Positions 23,905 to 34,292 of a DNA stretch of 64,000 nucleotides are shown here, in pieces; within the stretch, counting starts at the first letter, position 1; every line of letters begins with the position of its first letter. The notes under the pieces were generated by a model, which was not told where the DNA came from, did no database searches, and saw nothing but the letters and a program-made list of their open reading frames with translations. Source of the DNA: Nocardia higoensis NBRC 100133 (GTDB taxonomy: Bacteria; Actinomycetota; Actinomycetes; Mycobacteriales; Mycobacteriaceae). Made by a program: the position numbers and the translations under genes. Where the stretch lies: assembly GCF_000308595.1 (NCBI RefSeq), contig NZ_BAGA01000079.1, positions 1 to 64,000 on the forward strand, written 5' to 3'.

Positions 23905-26703
23905 TCACCGGCTGTTGTCGGGTTCCCCGCAATGTCCGACAATCGCGGCGCGTGCTCCGCGTTCGAGCCCGATGGCGGCATCCCACCCGTCTCCGGCCGG
24001 GAGGATCGCTTCGCCGACGACGAGGTGGATGGCTCCGCGGCGGATGATCGTGCCGTGGTCGGGCCACATGATCGCGCGGGTGCCCGAGATCGCGACCGGC
24101 GCGACCGGGATGCCCGCTCTCGCGGCGATCACGAACGCACCCATGTGGAACGGCCGCACACCCGGCACCGGCGAGAGGCTGCCCTCCGGGAACACCACCA
24201 GGCCTTCGCCCCGCAGTGCCACTTCCATCAGGTGACGGGTGTCGGCCACGCTGTGTTCGCGTTCGACCCGCTCGACGAATCGGGTACCGATCCGCCGCAA
24301 CACGAAGCCGATCAACGGCTTTCGCTCGAATACTTCACCGGCCACGAAGGTGTAGCGGCCGGGCAGGATTGTGCACAACGCGATGCCGTCGAGGAGGCTG
24401 GCGTGATTGGCGACCACGACGCAGGTCGTCAGCCGCGCGAGGCGCTCGGCTCGATCCACGGTGACGGGGGTGCCGGTGAGCCGGGCGAGGCTGCGGGCGG
24501 CCGCACGCACGACGGCCCGCCGTGCGCCGAGACCGGGCACCACCGCCACGACCATCAGCGTCGGCAAACCCACCGCGACGAGAACCGACCAGCACCACAG
24601 GGCGAATGCCCCGGTTGCGGTGAGCCGCCTCGCGCGTCGCAGGCCGGGGATCGCGCCCTTCGCTGCGAACCGGGCCAGCTGCCACCACACCGGCCGTGCG
24701 CGAGCCCGCACATCGCCCTTCTCGTAGCGTTCCCGGGTGGCTGCGCGCCGGAGCTTGCCGCTGGAGGTCTTCGGCACCGTCCCCGGTGGCGCGAGCACGA
24801 TGTCATCCGGTGGTGTTCCGAGCAGGTCGACACTGACCCCGATGATGTGTTCCCGCAATCGGTCGAGCGGGGCAGCCGCGGTCTGGCGCGTCTCGGCGAA
24901 CACCACCAGCCGCTCGGTGCCGCCGGCGTGCTCGGATGTGGCGAAAACGGCGACACATCCCTTCCGTATTTCCGGGATGTCGCCCACGGCCAGTTCGAGC
25001 TCCTCCGGGTGCAGATTGCGGCCTGCCCGGATGATGAGGTCCTTGATCCGGCCGGTCACATAGAGCTCTCCACCGTCGAGATAACCGAGATCACCGGTGT
25101 CGAGCCAGCCGTGCCGCAACAGCGCCTTGGTGGCCCGCGGGTTGCGGAAATATCCTGCGGTGGCCGAAGGGCCGCGGAACTCGATCCGGCCCTCGCGCCG
25201 GTCGCCGAGCTCGTTTCCCGCCGAGTCGACCAGGCGGATCCGGTGATCGGGGATCGGCCGGCCACAGCCGACGAAGCGCAGCGGATCCGGGTCGTCATCA
25301 GCGGCCGGGGCCGCCCTGCCGGTGCGCAGGAAACGGTTGCGGTCGACTCGGTCCACGATCGGCCCGCGGCCGACAGGCGGGAGCGTGAGGCCCACGCACG
25401 CCTCGGCCAGTCCGTAGACCGGGGCCTGGGCCTCGCGCCGCAGCCCATAGGCGGCGAATCGCTCGGCGAACCTGGTCACGGTGTCCGCGCTCACCGGTTC
25501 GGCGCCATTGAAGACCATCCGCAGCGACCCGAGGTCGAGCCCGTCGAGTTCGGTGTCGGCGATCTTGCGCAGACACAGCTCGTAGGCGAAGTTCGGGGCT
25601 GCGGACAGCGTGCCGTGGTGGGCGTGGATGGCCCAGAGCCACTGCGCTGGCCGTGCCAGGAAGTCCAACGGCGACATCACGGCCAGCGGCACCCCGAAGT
25701 ACAGGCTGGACAACCAGGCTCCGATCAGACCCATGTCATGGTAAAGGGGAAGCCAGCTGACGAACACGTCCGAGGTGGAGACCTCGGCTGCCATGCCCAT
25801 TGCCCGGATATTGGACAGCAGGTTCGCGTGGGTCAGGGTCACGCCCTTCGGGTCGCCGGTGCTGCCGGATGTGTACTGCAACAGAGCGATGTCGCCTGCC
25901 CCACGGACCGAGCCTTCCGCTTCCCCGTAACCGGCCAGTTCCTCCGGGGTCAGGACGTGGCGCACCGACTCCACCTGGCCGCGTACCAGCCGGGCCAGGC
26001 GCGCGGCCTCCGGGTCGGTGACCAGCACGCGGGCCTGTGCGTTGCCGAGGATATGCACCTGACGTCGCAGGTGCTCGGCGAGCTGCGACGGACGTGACGG
26101 CGGGTAGACCGGTACCGGGACGCCGCCGGCCAGGAGCACACCGAGGAAGGTGGTGAAGTAGGCCCGGCCCGTGGGCAGCATGATGGCTACCCTGTCGCCG
26201 GGGCGGAGGTCGCGAGCGAGCAAGGCGGCAGACACCGTCGCGGCGGCGGACCGCACCTCGCCGTAGCTGATCTCGTCCTGCCCCCCGTCCTTCGTCCCCC
26301 CGGACAGTATCCGCAGGTGCGTGCGATGGGGGTGGGTGCGGGCATGCCAGGACAGCGCCTCGACGAGGGTGGCGGTTGCCTCCGGGGTCCGGTCGATCCG
26401 CGGTGGCGCGGCGCGCCGTACAGGCATCGACTTCTGACGGGTCCGCGGGGGCGCGCAGTGGACGGCGGTCAGAAGGTCACGTGGCGTCGTCACGGTGCCG
26501 AGAACGCCGCGTTCCAGGCTCACCCCGAACGCGTCCTCGGCACGGGCGAGCAACTCGGTGATGCCGAGGCTGTCCAGCCCGAGATCGTGATCCAACCGGC
26601 TGTCGAGCATCGCGCGCGCGGCGCGGTCGACGGTGTGCCGCTCGGCCACGAGATCCCGGACAACAGCCATCAGCAGGGCCTCATCGTGCCCTGAGATCGT
26701 CAT
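23905..26703 (-). CDS. ACP / acyl-AMP ligase / PlsC acyltransferase fusion
   Basis: The product is 932 aa with three parts. An N-terminal acyl carrier-like domain (about 1-80) has the phosphopantetheine Ser in LGLDSLG. A fatty-acyl-AMP ligase-type domain (about 105-660) has LLQYTSGSTGDPKGVTLTH, SWLPLYHDMGLIG, GLAEACVG and the late Lys region KTSSGKLRR. After a hydrophobic stretch (about 690-720) comes a PlsC domain (about 740-925) with the HX4D motif NHASLLDG and FPEGS. All steps from fatty acid activation to acyl transfer are thus on one chain, suggesting lipid synthesis or remodelling at the membrane. It starts four bases after a PRPP synthetase remnant. Confidence 0.88.
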   Translation of the reverse strand: MTISGHDEALLMAVVRDLVAERHTVDRAARAMLDSRLDHDLGLDSLGITELLARAEDAFGVSLERGVLGTVTTPRDLLTAVHCAPPRTRQKSMPVRRAAPPRIDRTPEATATLVEALSWHARTHPHRTHLRILSGGTKDGGQDEISYGEVRSAAATVSAALLARDLRPGDRVAIMLPTGRAYFTTFLGVLLAGGVPVPVYPPSRPSQLAEHLRRQVHILGNAQARVLVTDPEAARLARLVRGQVESVRHVLTPEELAGYGEAEGSVRGAGDIALLQYTSGSTGDPKGVTLTHANLLSNIRAMGMAAEVSTSDVFVSWLPLYHDMGLIGAWLSSLYFGVPLAVMSPLDFLARPAQWLWAIHAHHGTLSAAPNFAYELCLRKIADTELDGLDLGSLRMVFNGAEPVSADTVTRFAERFAAYGLRREAQAPVYGLAEACVGLTLPPVGRGPIVDRVDRNRFLRTGRAAPAADDDPDPLRFVGCGRPIPDHRIRLVDSAGNELGDRREGRIEFRGPSATAGYFRNPRATKALLRHGWLDTGDLGYLDGGELYVTGRIKDLIIRAGRNLHPEELELAVGDIPEIRKGCVAVFATSEHAGGTERLVVFAETRQTAAAPLDRLREHIIGVSVDLLGTPPDDIVLAPPGTVPKTSSGKLRRAATRERYEKGDVRARARPVWWQLARFAAKGAIPGLRRARRLTATGAFALWCWSVLVAVGLPTLMVVAVVPGLGARRAVVRAAARSLARLTGTPVTVDRAERLARLTTCVVVANHASLLDGIALCTILPGRYTFVAGEVFERKPLIGFVLRRIGTRFVERVEREHSVADTRHLMEVALRGEGLVVFPEGSLSPVPGVRPFHMGAFVIAARAGIPVAPVAISGTRAIMWPDHGTIIRRGAIHLVVGEAILPAGDGWDAAIGLERGARAAIVGHCGEPDNSR

Positions 26704-26706
26704 AGC

Positions 26707-26893
26707 TCATCCATCGATCGGACCGCCGTTCCACGTGCGAATGAGCAGGTCTTCCAGCGGCTCGTCGCCGCTCAGCCGGACGATCGCACCGGCCGGCCGA
26801 GGCGCGGGTGACCGCACCCGCATCGGCACCGCTGCATCACCTCACGCCACACTGTCGGTGACCAGCAGCTCGTGAGTAGCGACGACGACGATG
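26707..26893 (-). pseudogene. C-terminal remnant of a second PRPP synthetase gene
   Basis: On the minus strand one frame reads CDIVVVATHELLVTDSVA and stops; further on, another reads AIVRLSGDEPLEDLLIRTW. These match the end of the intact PRPP synthetase (DIVVAATHGPL, VVVTDTVA, TIARLHNDEPLHEPL) with an internal deletion and frame change. The remnant ends just before the ACP-ligase-PlsC start, suggesting the intact order was PRPP synthetase then the ligase fusion. Confidence 0.6.
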
Positions 26894-27011
26894 TCGCATG
26901 AAGAATTATCGCACTGTGGGGTGTTCGGAACCGCCCGCGGTGCTGACCGATGTTTTTTCCGCGTCGTGCCGGTCCGTACATCGAGGACCGACCCACGGAA
27001 GGCAGACACTA

Positions 27012-27288
27012 TGCGGAAACTGACGTTCGGCATGAACCTGAGCCTGGACGGCTACATCGCCGCGCCCGGCGACGACCTCGGCTGGAGTGAGCCGAACGAC
27101 GAGCTGCTCTCGCCGCAGCGGCCATGCGGGCCGGGTTGATCGACGAGTACGCGATCGTCACCCATCCGGTCCTGGTAGGCGGCACGCCGTTCTTCGCGGC
27201 CCTGGACAACTGGGTGAACCTGACCCTGGTGGAGACCCGGACGTTCCCGGACGGCGTGGTCCTGACCAGGTACGAGACCAGGCGCTGA
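27012..27288 (+). pseudogene. DHFR-family reductase gene missing its middle
   Basis: From ATG 27012 the frame gives a normal DHFR/RibD-like N-terminus (RKLTFGMNLSLDGYIAAPGD) for about 34 residues, then shifts and stops. The family C-terminus follows at once in another frame: AGLIDEYAIVTHPVLVGGTP, with VETRTFPDGVVLTRYETRR at the end. Roughly 120 central codons are gone and the junction at about 27115 is out of frame. An intact relative is at 4112-4678. Confidence 0.82.
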
Positions 27289-27303
27289 GTACTCGACCTC
27301 GGG

Positions 27304-27324
27304 TCGGCCCGGGCTTCGGGCCGA
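27304..27324. terminator. Possible bidirectional hairpin
   Basis: TCGGCCCG-GGCTT-CGGGCCGA forms an 8-base-pair stem with a 5-base loop between two convergent pseudogenes. No T-run follows on either side, so a terminator role is only plausible. Confidence 0.4.
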
Positions 27325-27396
27325 TCCGAGGGATCGTGGCGGACCACTCCGGGCCTTCCCTCGGGGGCGGGAGCGGCGGCGAACTGTCGATCAGTG

Positions 27397-27880
27397 CTAC
27401 GCGGGTGGGATGCTCTGCTCGTACCGGAAGACGTTGTGGGGGTCGTACTTCGCCGCCGTTGTCGAGGTTCGACCAGCCTTCGAGGGCGTGGCGGCCGCTG
27501 CGCACCCGCAGCGCGATGTCGTGCTGCCGGGCCCACGTGAGGGCGTTGACCACGTCCTGGGTCTCCTGCGCGAAGACGATGACCAGCGGGTAGTGCGAAA
27601 AGAGCTGGTCCCAGCCGAGTCGCGCGTCCGGGTACGCCGTGTCGTCGGGGCGGACGACAGTGCCCGTCAGAGTCGCGGGCGGGCATGCCGGGCCTTTCGC
27701 CGGGTGACCCGCGGGCTCGATTCCCCGGGCGCTCGCCGCCGCGATATCCGGCGTGTCTGCGGCTGTGAGGCCCGAGACGACAACCGCTCCGACGCCGATG
27801 GCTGCCGATGTCCTGAGCAGGTCACGGCGAGAAAGATCGCTCGAGGTCAGATCCTCTCCGTCGGGCTACCCGGTACCCGC
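27397..27880 (-). pseudogene. Tat-exported FAD-linked (berberine bridge-like) oxidase gene missing its middle
   Basis: On the minus strand one frame reads a twin-arginine signal (SRRDLLRTSAAIGVGAVVV), then the FAD-domain start (RPDDTAYPDARLGWDQLF, QHDIALRVRSGRHALEGWSN). At about 27455 it runs, out of frame, into the extreme C-terminus of the family, YDPHNVFRYEQSIPPA. Some 350 central codons are missing. No start codon remains before the signal sequence. The junction lies where GGCGGCGAAG reads as either NGGE or AAK, consistent with deletion between short repeats (inference). Confidence 0.78.
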
Positions 27881-28051
27881 CCGCTCTCGGCCGCCGCGGC
27901 CGGCACCCGCTCAGCGCCGACGCCCACCTACGGCGGGGTCCGCACCAGCGCGGTACCCGACCCCATCTCCTGCAAACCGATCCGCGATCGAGCAGGACAG
28001 ACCCGCCATGCGAGCAAGACTGTGACGAGTTCGCTGTCCTCGCCCACCAGT

Positions 28052-28888
28052 TCAGTCGGTCTTCTCCGCGATGAAGGCGCGGATGGCGTTCGCGACCCCT
28101 GCCGGATCGAGTGAGTGCGCGAAGTGACTCTGTCCGCGCAGGACGGTCGTGGTGACCTCGGGCAGCGTCGCCTCCAAGTACGCGGTCGCGCCGGTCAGAT
28201 GCGCGGGGCTGCGTTCGCCGACCAGGAGGTGGGTGCGCACCGGCAACGCGCCGTACTGGGGCAACACGGCGACGCTCGCATCGATCTCGGCCAGTTCACG
28301 CGTCCACGTGGGGACGAGGGCCAGATACCGATCCCACATCGGCGAGGCCGCGAGCATGTCGGTCTCCTCGTCCGAGATGCGTAGGAAATGCTTCGCCGCG
28401 ATCCGCATGGCCGCATCGTGGTCGCCCGCCGCGACGGCCTCGGCATACTCGGCGAGCTGTTCGCCTGCGACCGGCGCGTCGACCGGAAGGGGCGGCTCGT
28501 ACAGCACCAGCGACGCGATGTCGGCGCCGAGCCGGACGGCCTCGAGGCAGCAGATGGCGCCGAAGGAATGTCCGACGAGGACCGGTGCGGCGCCGGTGTC
28601 GTCGGCGGCGCGATCGAGCAGCGCGGTGATGTCGGTGGCTTCCGTGCCGAGTGTGTAGGTGCCGGAGTCGCCGCTGAGCCCGCGTCCCCGCCGGTCGAGG
28701 ACGTAGACGGAGTGGTCGGCGGCGAGCTGTCCTGCCACCGGCAGCCATGCCTCGCCGGTGGAGATACTGCCGTGGACGATCACGATCGGCGTGCCCGCCC
28801 CCGCGAGGTGGAATCCCACCCGGACGCCGTCGGCGGACACGACTGTGTCGTTGGCGACGGGGGACGACGGTGCGGCCGGCGCGGTCAC
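28052..28888 (-). CDS. Alpha/beta hydrolase
   Basis: The product is 278 aa from GTG 28888, which has GGAG seven bases upstream. Motifs: IVIVHGSISTGEAW (oxyanion region), DRRGRGLSG, nucleophile elbow LVGHSFGAICCLEA (Ser about 108), and the catalytic His in LRGQSHFAHSLDP near the C-terminus. It resembles haloalkane dehalogenase/epoxide hydrolase-like small hydrolases of unknown substrate. It is divergent from the multicopper oxidase gene, with 328 bases between them. Confidence 0.83.
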   Translation of the reverse strand: MTAPAAPSSPVANDTVVSADGVRVGFHLAGAGTPIVIVHGSISTGEAWLPVAGQLAADHSVYVLDRRGRGLSGDSGTYTLGTEATDITALLDRAADDTGAAPVLVGHSFGAICCLEAVRLGADIASLVLYEPPLPVDAPVAGEQLAEYAEAVAAGDHDAAMRIAAKHFLRISDEETDMLAASPMWDRYLALVPTWTRELAEIDASVAVLPQYGALPVRTHLLVGERSPAHLTGATAYLEATLPEVTTTVLRGQSHFAHSLDPAGVANAIRAFIAEKTD

Positions 28889-29154
28889 GTGAGCTCCGAT
28901 GCGGTTGTACGGACAGGTGTGCGACGAGGTTACGGGAATGCCGTCGATTCTGTTCCATCCGGTTGCGCTCGGGGTGCTCGCCGCTCGAGGAGCTATCACC
29001 TCGGGCTGTCCGCGGAGCGAACACGACCCGGCCGACGAGGCGTGCGCGGGTGCGGGGCCCTTGTCCGCATGCCCGGTATCGAGAAGACAGGTGGCAGAGC
29101 CCCGATCGCAGTGCGCGAAATGCTGCGGCGAGCACGATCGGATCGACCGGCGCC
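28889..29154 (+). other. Intergenic region before the multicopper oxidase gene
   Basis: No gene is recognisable. The 9-mer GGGGCCCTT, which also occurs upstream of the WS/DGAT and acg-type genes, is at about 29054-29062 and forms part of a weak DosR-box-like GGGCCCTTGTCCGCA. Confidence 0.3.
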
Positions 29155-29174
29155 ACCATACTCAATGGTATGGT
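29155..29174 (+). promoter_or_regulatory. Palindromic operator-like site upstream of the multicopper oxidase
   Basis: ACCATAC-TCAATG-GTATGGT is a perfect 7-base inverted repeat with a 6-base spacer, 42 bases before the start codon. Its right arm contains TATGGT, a possible -10 element, so a bound repressor would block transcription. The controlling protein is unknown. Confidence 0.55.
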
Positions 29175-29216
29175 CAGCCCTCCGGCACAGGCGCCGGGGT
29201 ACGGAGGGCGACAGGG

Positions 29217-31028
29217 ATGAGCAGGCGGATCAGGCGCCGGAATGTGTTGCGCGGGGCGGGCATTGCCGCTGCCGCCGGGGCGTTGGGGGGATTCGCGGGG
29301 AAGGCGGGGGCGGAGCCGATCGAGGTGCAGAGTCCGCTGCTGTTCCATTCGCCGGAGGTGGAGAAGTTCGTCGACGAGCTGCCCCGGATTCCGGTGGTAC
29401 GAGGGGCGCGGCTGGACATCGACGCGTCGACGACAACGCACAGGTTCCATCGGGATCTGCCGGAGTCGCAGGCATTCGGGTACAGCGGGCAGTCCTACCT
29501 GGGGCCGACGATCGAGCATCATCGCGACGAGCCGTTGCATGTGCGGTTCAGCAACAAGATCGGCTCACATCCGTTCGCGGCGGATCTGGATACGACCATT
29601 CACGGGGTGCAGGAGAGCTGGCGGAGCGCGCCGCCGACGTCGCTGCATCTGCACGGCGGTGTGACGCCGCCGGACAGCGACGGACATCCGGAGAACATGG
29701 TGATGCCGGGGCAGAGCATCGAGCACAACTATCCGTTGCGGCAGGACGCGGGGATGCTCTGGTACCACGATCATCCGATGGGCATCACCCGCACCAATGT
29801 GTATGCGGGGCTGGCGGGGATGATGCTGCTGCGCGACGAGTTCGACACGGGGGAGTCGGACAATACGCTCGGGCTGCCCTCGGGGGAGTTCGAGATGCCG
29901 TTGGTGTTGCAGGAGAAGGTTTTCCGGCCCGACGGGCAGCAGACCGTGCGCACCACTCTCGTTGTCCCGGAAGGGCTGTGGGAGGGTGGCGGCGCGGGGG
30001 ACACCGGTGTGGTGAACGGGAAGGTGTGGCCGCGGATGTCGGTCGCGCGGGGGCTCTACCGGTTCCGGACGATCAATGCCGCGCAGTTCAGTACGTGGAA
30101 TCTGTTCTTCAGCAATCGGATGCGGTTCTGGGTGATCGGCAACGAGCACGGGCTGCTGGATGCGCCGGTGCCGGTGCAGAATTTCCGGCTGGCGGCGGGG
30201 GAGCGGATCGATCTGCTGGTCGACTTCTCCGGGCTGGCGCCGGGGGAGAGCGTCGAGTTGTGCAACGACGAGGAGCCGGTGTTCCAGGCGCGGATGATCG
30301 GGCAGGTGGCGATGCCGGTGTTCTGCCGGTTCACCGCCGAGGAGCGGCGTGGGTTCACCGGGGCGGTGCCGGAGCGGTTGCGTGGGGAACGCAGGCAGCT
30401 TGCGGTGTTGCCGGGACCGCAGACGCCGACGGTGGTTCGCAATATCACCTTGAGTCAGCCGTATGAGTTGCGGTTGCCGCCGTCGATCATGACGTTGAAC
30501 AATCTGCGCTATTCCGATCCGGATATCGAGATGCCGCGGCAGGGCACGGTCGAGCAGTGGAATTTCATCAACGTCACGCCCGATCCGCATCCGATCCATA
30601 TTCATCTGGTGACGTTCCGGGTGCTGGATCGCACGCCGTTGCGCACGCTGGACTATCAGGCGGCGAATATTCAGCCGCCGATCGGTATCCGGTGGAATCC
30701 GTCGGCGGAGGGTTTCCTGGCGGGGCCGCCGGTGCCGGCGGCGCCGTGGGAGCAGGGGTGGAAGGACGTGGTGCGGGTCGACGGTGGCACGGTCACCCGC
30801 ATTCTGGTGCGCATCCCGACGGCCGACGAGCTGGGGTTCGATCCGGACGCGTCGTTCACGCCGCTGAATCCGGCGGCCGGCGGTGGACACGGGTCGGGCG
30901 CCGGCGGTCGGCACGAGGTGCACAACGGGGTGGACCACAGCAAGGATCTGCGCGGTTATGTGTGGCACTGCCACATCCTCGATCACGAGGATCACGACAT
31001 GATGCTGCGGCTGCGTTTCGTACCCTGA
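29217..31028 (+). CDS. Tat-exported multicopper oxidase
   Basis: The product is 603 aa. A twin-arginine signal (RRRNVLRGAGIAAAAGALGG, about 7-27) directs it across the membrane. All copper-ligand motifs are present: LHLHGG, WYHDHPMG, HPIHIHL and WHCHILDHEDHDM (type 1 Cys and His). The arrangement matches the bilirubin oxidase/CotA-like three-domain group. Likely roles are Cu(I) or phenol oxidation outside the membrane. A short His/Gly-rich insert (GGGHGSGAGGRHEVH) precedes the last copper motif. ATG 29217 has GGAGGG upstream. Confidence 0.9.
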   Translation: MSRRIRRRNVLRGAGIAAAAGALGGFAGKAGAEPIEVQSPLLFHSPEVEKFVDELPRIPVVRGARLDIDASTTTHRFHRDLPESQAFGYSGQSYLGPTIEHHRDEPLHVRFSNKIGSHPFAADLDTTIHGVQESWRSAPPTSLHLHGGVTPPDSDGHPENMVMPGQSIEHNYPLRQDAGMLWYHDHPMGITRTNVYAGLAGMMLLRDEFDTGESDNTLGLPSGEFEMPLVLQEKVFRPDGQQTVRTTLVVPEGLWEGGGAGDTGVVNGKVWPRMSVARGLYRFRTINAAQFSTWNLFFSNRMRFWVIGNEHGLLDAPVPVQNFRLAAGERIDLLVDFSGLAPGESVELCNDEEPVFQARMIGQVAMPVFCRFTAEERRGFTGAVPERLRGERRQLAVLPGPQTPTVVRNITLSQPYELRLPPSIMTLNNLRYSDPDIEMPRQGTVEQWNFINVTPDPHPIHIHLVTFRVLDRTPLRTLDYQAANIQPPIGIRWNPSAEGFLAGPPVPAAPWEQGWKDVVRVDGGTVTRILVRIPTADELGFDPDASFTPLNPAAGGGHGSGAGGRHEVHNGVDHSKDLRGYVWHCHILDHEDHDMMLRLRFVP

Positions 31029-31055
31029 CCACGGTGTCACGGGGTGCCGGAGGTG

Positions 31056-31070
31056 ATGACCTTCGGCACT
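31056..31070 (+). promoter_or_regulatory. Single DosR-box-like site before the PNPOx-like gene
   Basis: ATGACCTTCGGCACT shares the CCTTCGGC/CCAACGGC-type core with the paired sites elsewhere in the window and lies 73 bases before ATG 31144. I find no partner 22 bases away. Confidence 0.45.
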
Positions 31071-31143
31071 GTGCCGTGCGCGGTCGCGGATGGTGCCATG
31101 GAATCCGCAGCGATCAGGAGACGGCAGAAAGCGGGGCAGATCC

Positions 31144-31626
31144 ATGAGTCAGCCCGAGTACGAGTCCGAACTCGCGCAGGCGCCACGCAGCACTGTCGAT
31201 CTCGGTCGCGACGAGGCCATGCGGTTGCTGGCGAGTGTGCCGTTCGGGCGCATCGTGTTCACCCGCAATGCCCTACCCGCGGTGCGGCCGGTCAACCATC
31301 TGGTCGACCGGGATCTGGTCATCGTGCGCACGGGTCTGAGCACCGGGTTGTCGAATTCGGTGCGGTCGGCGCGGTCGGTGGTGGTGGCCTACGAGGCCGA
31401 CGACATCGATGCGGTGCGCAGGCTGGGCTGGTCGGTGGTGATCACCGGGGCCGCGCGGCCGGTCACCGATCCGGGACTGCTCGAGGAATATCGGCGGCGG
31501 TTGCGGCCGTGGGTGGACAGTGCCGCCGACGAGGTGGTGGCGATCGAGCCGACGCTGGTCAACGGGGTCGAACTGGTCGCGGGGCGGACGCCGCGGTTGT
31601 CACGCCTGGCCACGCGCGGTGCGTGA
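31144..31626 (+). CDS. Pyridoxamine 5'-phosphate oxidase-like FMN-binding protein
   Basis: The product is 160 aa with a split-barrel flavin-binding fold: [22 protein letters not shown] followed by [16 protein letters not shown] and [15 protein letters not shown]. This short PNPOx-like group occurs repeatedly in mycobacterial dormancy loci (for example Rv3129 beside devRS), where function is unresolved. ATG 31144 fits the family start. It converges on devS, 32 bases away. Confidence 0.8.
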   Translation: MSQPEYESELAQAPRSTVDLGRDEAMRLLASVPFGRIVFTRNALPAVRPVNHLVDRDLVIVRTGLSTGLSNSVRSARSVVVAYEADDIDAVRRLGWSVVITGAARPVTDPGLLEEYRRRLRPWVDSAADEVVAIEPTLVNGVELVAGRTPRLSRLATRGA

Positions 31627-31658
31627 CCGGCCGTGACAGTGTGATCAGGGCGCGTTGA

Positions 31659-33413
<1,755 letters not shown>

Positions 33414-33466
33414 TCACTTCCGCCCCGGGCCGCCGGTCGGACGGTCGACCGACAGCGCCCGCCGGA

Positions 33467-34114
33467 TCACGGTTTGCGGGTGGGTTGTTCGAGCTTGGCA
33501 GCCAGAACCGCGGCCTGGGTGCGCCGCTCCACACCGAGTTTGGTGAGCAGGCGCGAGACATAGTTCTTGACGGTCTTCTCCGCCAGAAACATTCGGCCCG
33601 CTATCTGCCGGTTGGTCAAGCCTTCACCGAGCAGGGACAGCAGGGTGCGTTCCTGTTCGGTGAGGGTGGACAGCGGGCCGGTGTCGGCCTCGGCTTCGGC
33701 GCGCAGCTTGGCCATCAGGGCGGCCGCGGCGCGGTTGTCGAGCAGGGATTTGCCCGCGCCCACCGCGCGCACGGCGTCCACGAGGTCGGTGGTGCCGATG
33801 TCCTTGACGACGTAGCCGCTGGCACCGGCGAGGATCGCGTCGAGCATGGCCTGTTCGTCGGTGAACGAGGTCAGGATCAGGCACTTGAGTTTGCCGCCGT
33901 GGGAGAGCAGCTCCCGGCACAGTTCGATGCCGTTGCCGTCGGGCAGTCGCACGTCGAGCACCGCCACGTCGGGGTCGAGTGCGGGTATCCGCGCAAGTGC
34001 CTGCGCCGCGTCGGCGGCCTCACCGATCACTTCCATGTCGGCTTCGGCGTCGATGAGGTCGGCGACGCCACGCCGCACGATGGCGTGATCGTCGACCAGA
34101 AACACCTTGACCAT
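33467..34114 (-). CDS. devR: Dormancy response regulator DevR (DosR)
   Basis: The product is 215 aa, against 217 in M. tuberculosis. The receiver domain has the phospho-acceptor Asp54 in [12 protein letters not shown] and Lys104 in GYVVKDI; the C-terminal LuxR-type helix-turn-helix includes [23 protein letters not shown] 34114 begins [10 protein letters not shown], the family start, with GAAGGGAA upstream. Phosphorylated by DevS, it should bind the GGGAC-type boxes found in this window. Candidate boxes lie at 34175-34212 before its own gene. Confidence 0.93.
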   Translation of the reverse strand: MVKVFLVDDHAIVRRGVADLIDAEADMEVIGEAADAAQALARIPALDPDVAVLDVRLPDGNGIELCRELLSHGGKLKCLILTSFTDEQAMLDAILAGASGYVVKDIGTTDLVDAVRAVGAGKSLLDNRAAAALMAKLRAEAEADTGPLSTLTEQERTLLSLLGEGLTNRQIAGRMFLAEKTVKNYVSRLLTKLGVERRTQAAVLAAKLEQPTRKP

Positions 34115-34174
34115 CGCCTGATTCCCTTCTGTCGATGCGCTCAGCCTACGCAGAGCGAAACGATGCACGGAAGT

Positions 34175-34212
34175 GATGCCGGAGGTCAGGGAGATTCGGC
34201 AACGGAAGTCCC
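34175..34212 (-). promoter_or_regulatory. Candidate DosR-box pair between devR and the acg-type gene
   Basis: On the minus strand CTGACCTCCGGCATC (34175-34189) and GGGACTTCCGTTGCC (34198-34212) resemble DosR boxes; the second has a perfect GGGACTT half. Their centres are 23 bases apart. They could serve devR autoregulation (61-98 bases upstream of its start) or the divergent acg-type gene. Weaker than the other three pairs. Confidence 0.45.
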
Positions 34213-34292
34213 CGGCAGTGGTGTCATGGGGCCCTTACCGGGCGGTCGCCGGTGATGCGACGGTGGCGGGAACTTGCGACGAAGGACGGTTC

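Noticed and set aside
23176-26097. Plus-strand frame of nearly 1000 codons opposite the PRPP synthetase and ligase fusion
   Set aside because: It crosses two well-supported minus-strand genes and has no recognisable domain.
34228-34242. GGGCCCTTACCGGGC upstream of the acg-type gene as a DosR box
   Set aside because: Only about 6 of 15 positions agree with the box consensus in either orientation; kept only as part of the GGGGCCCTT observation.
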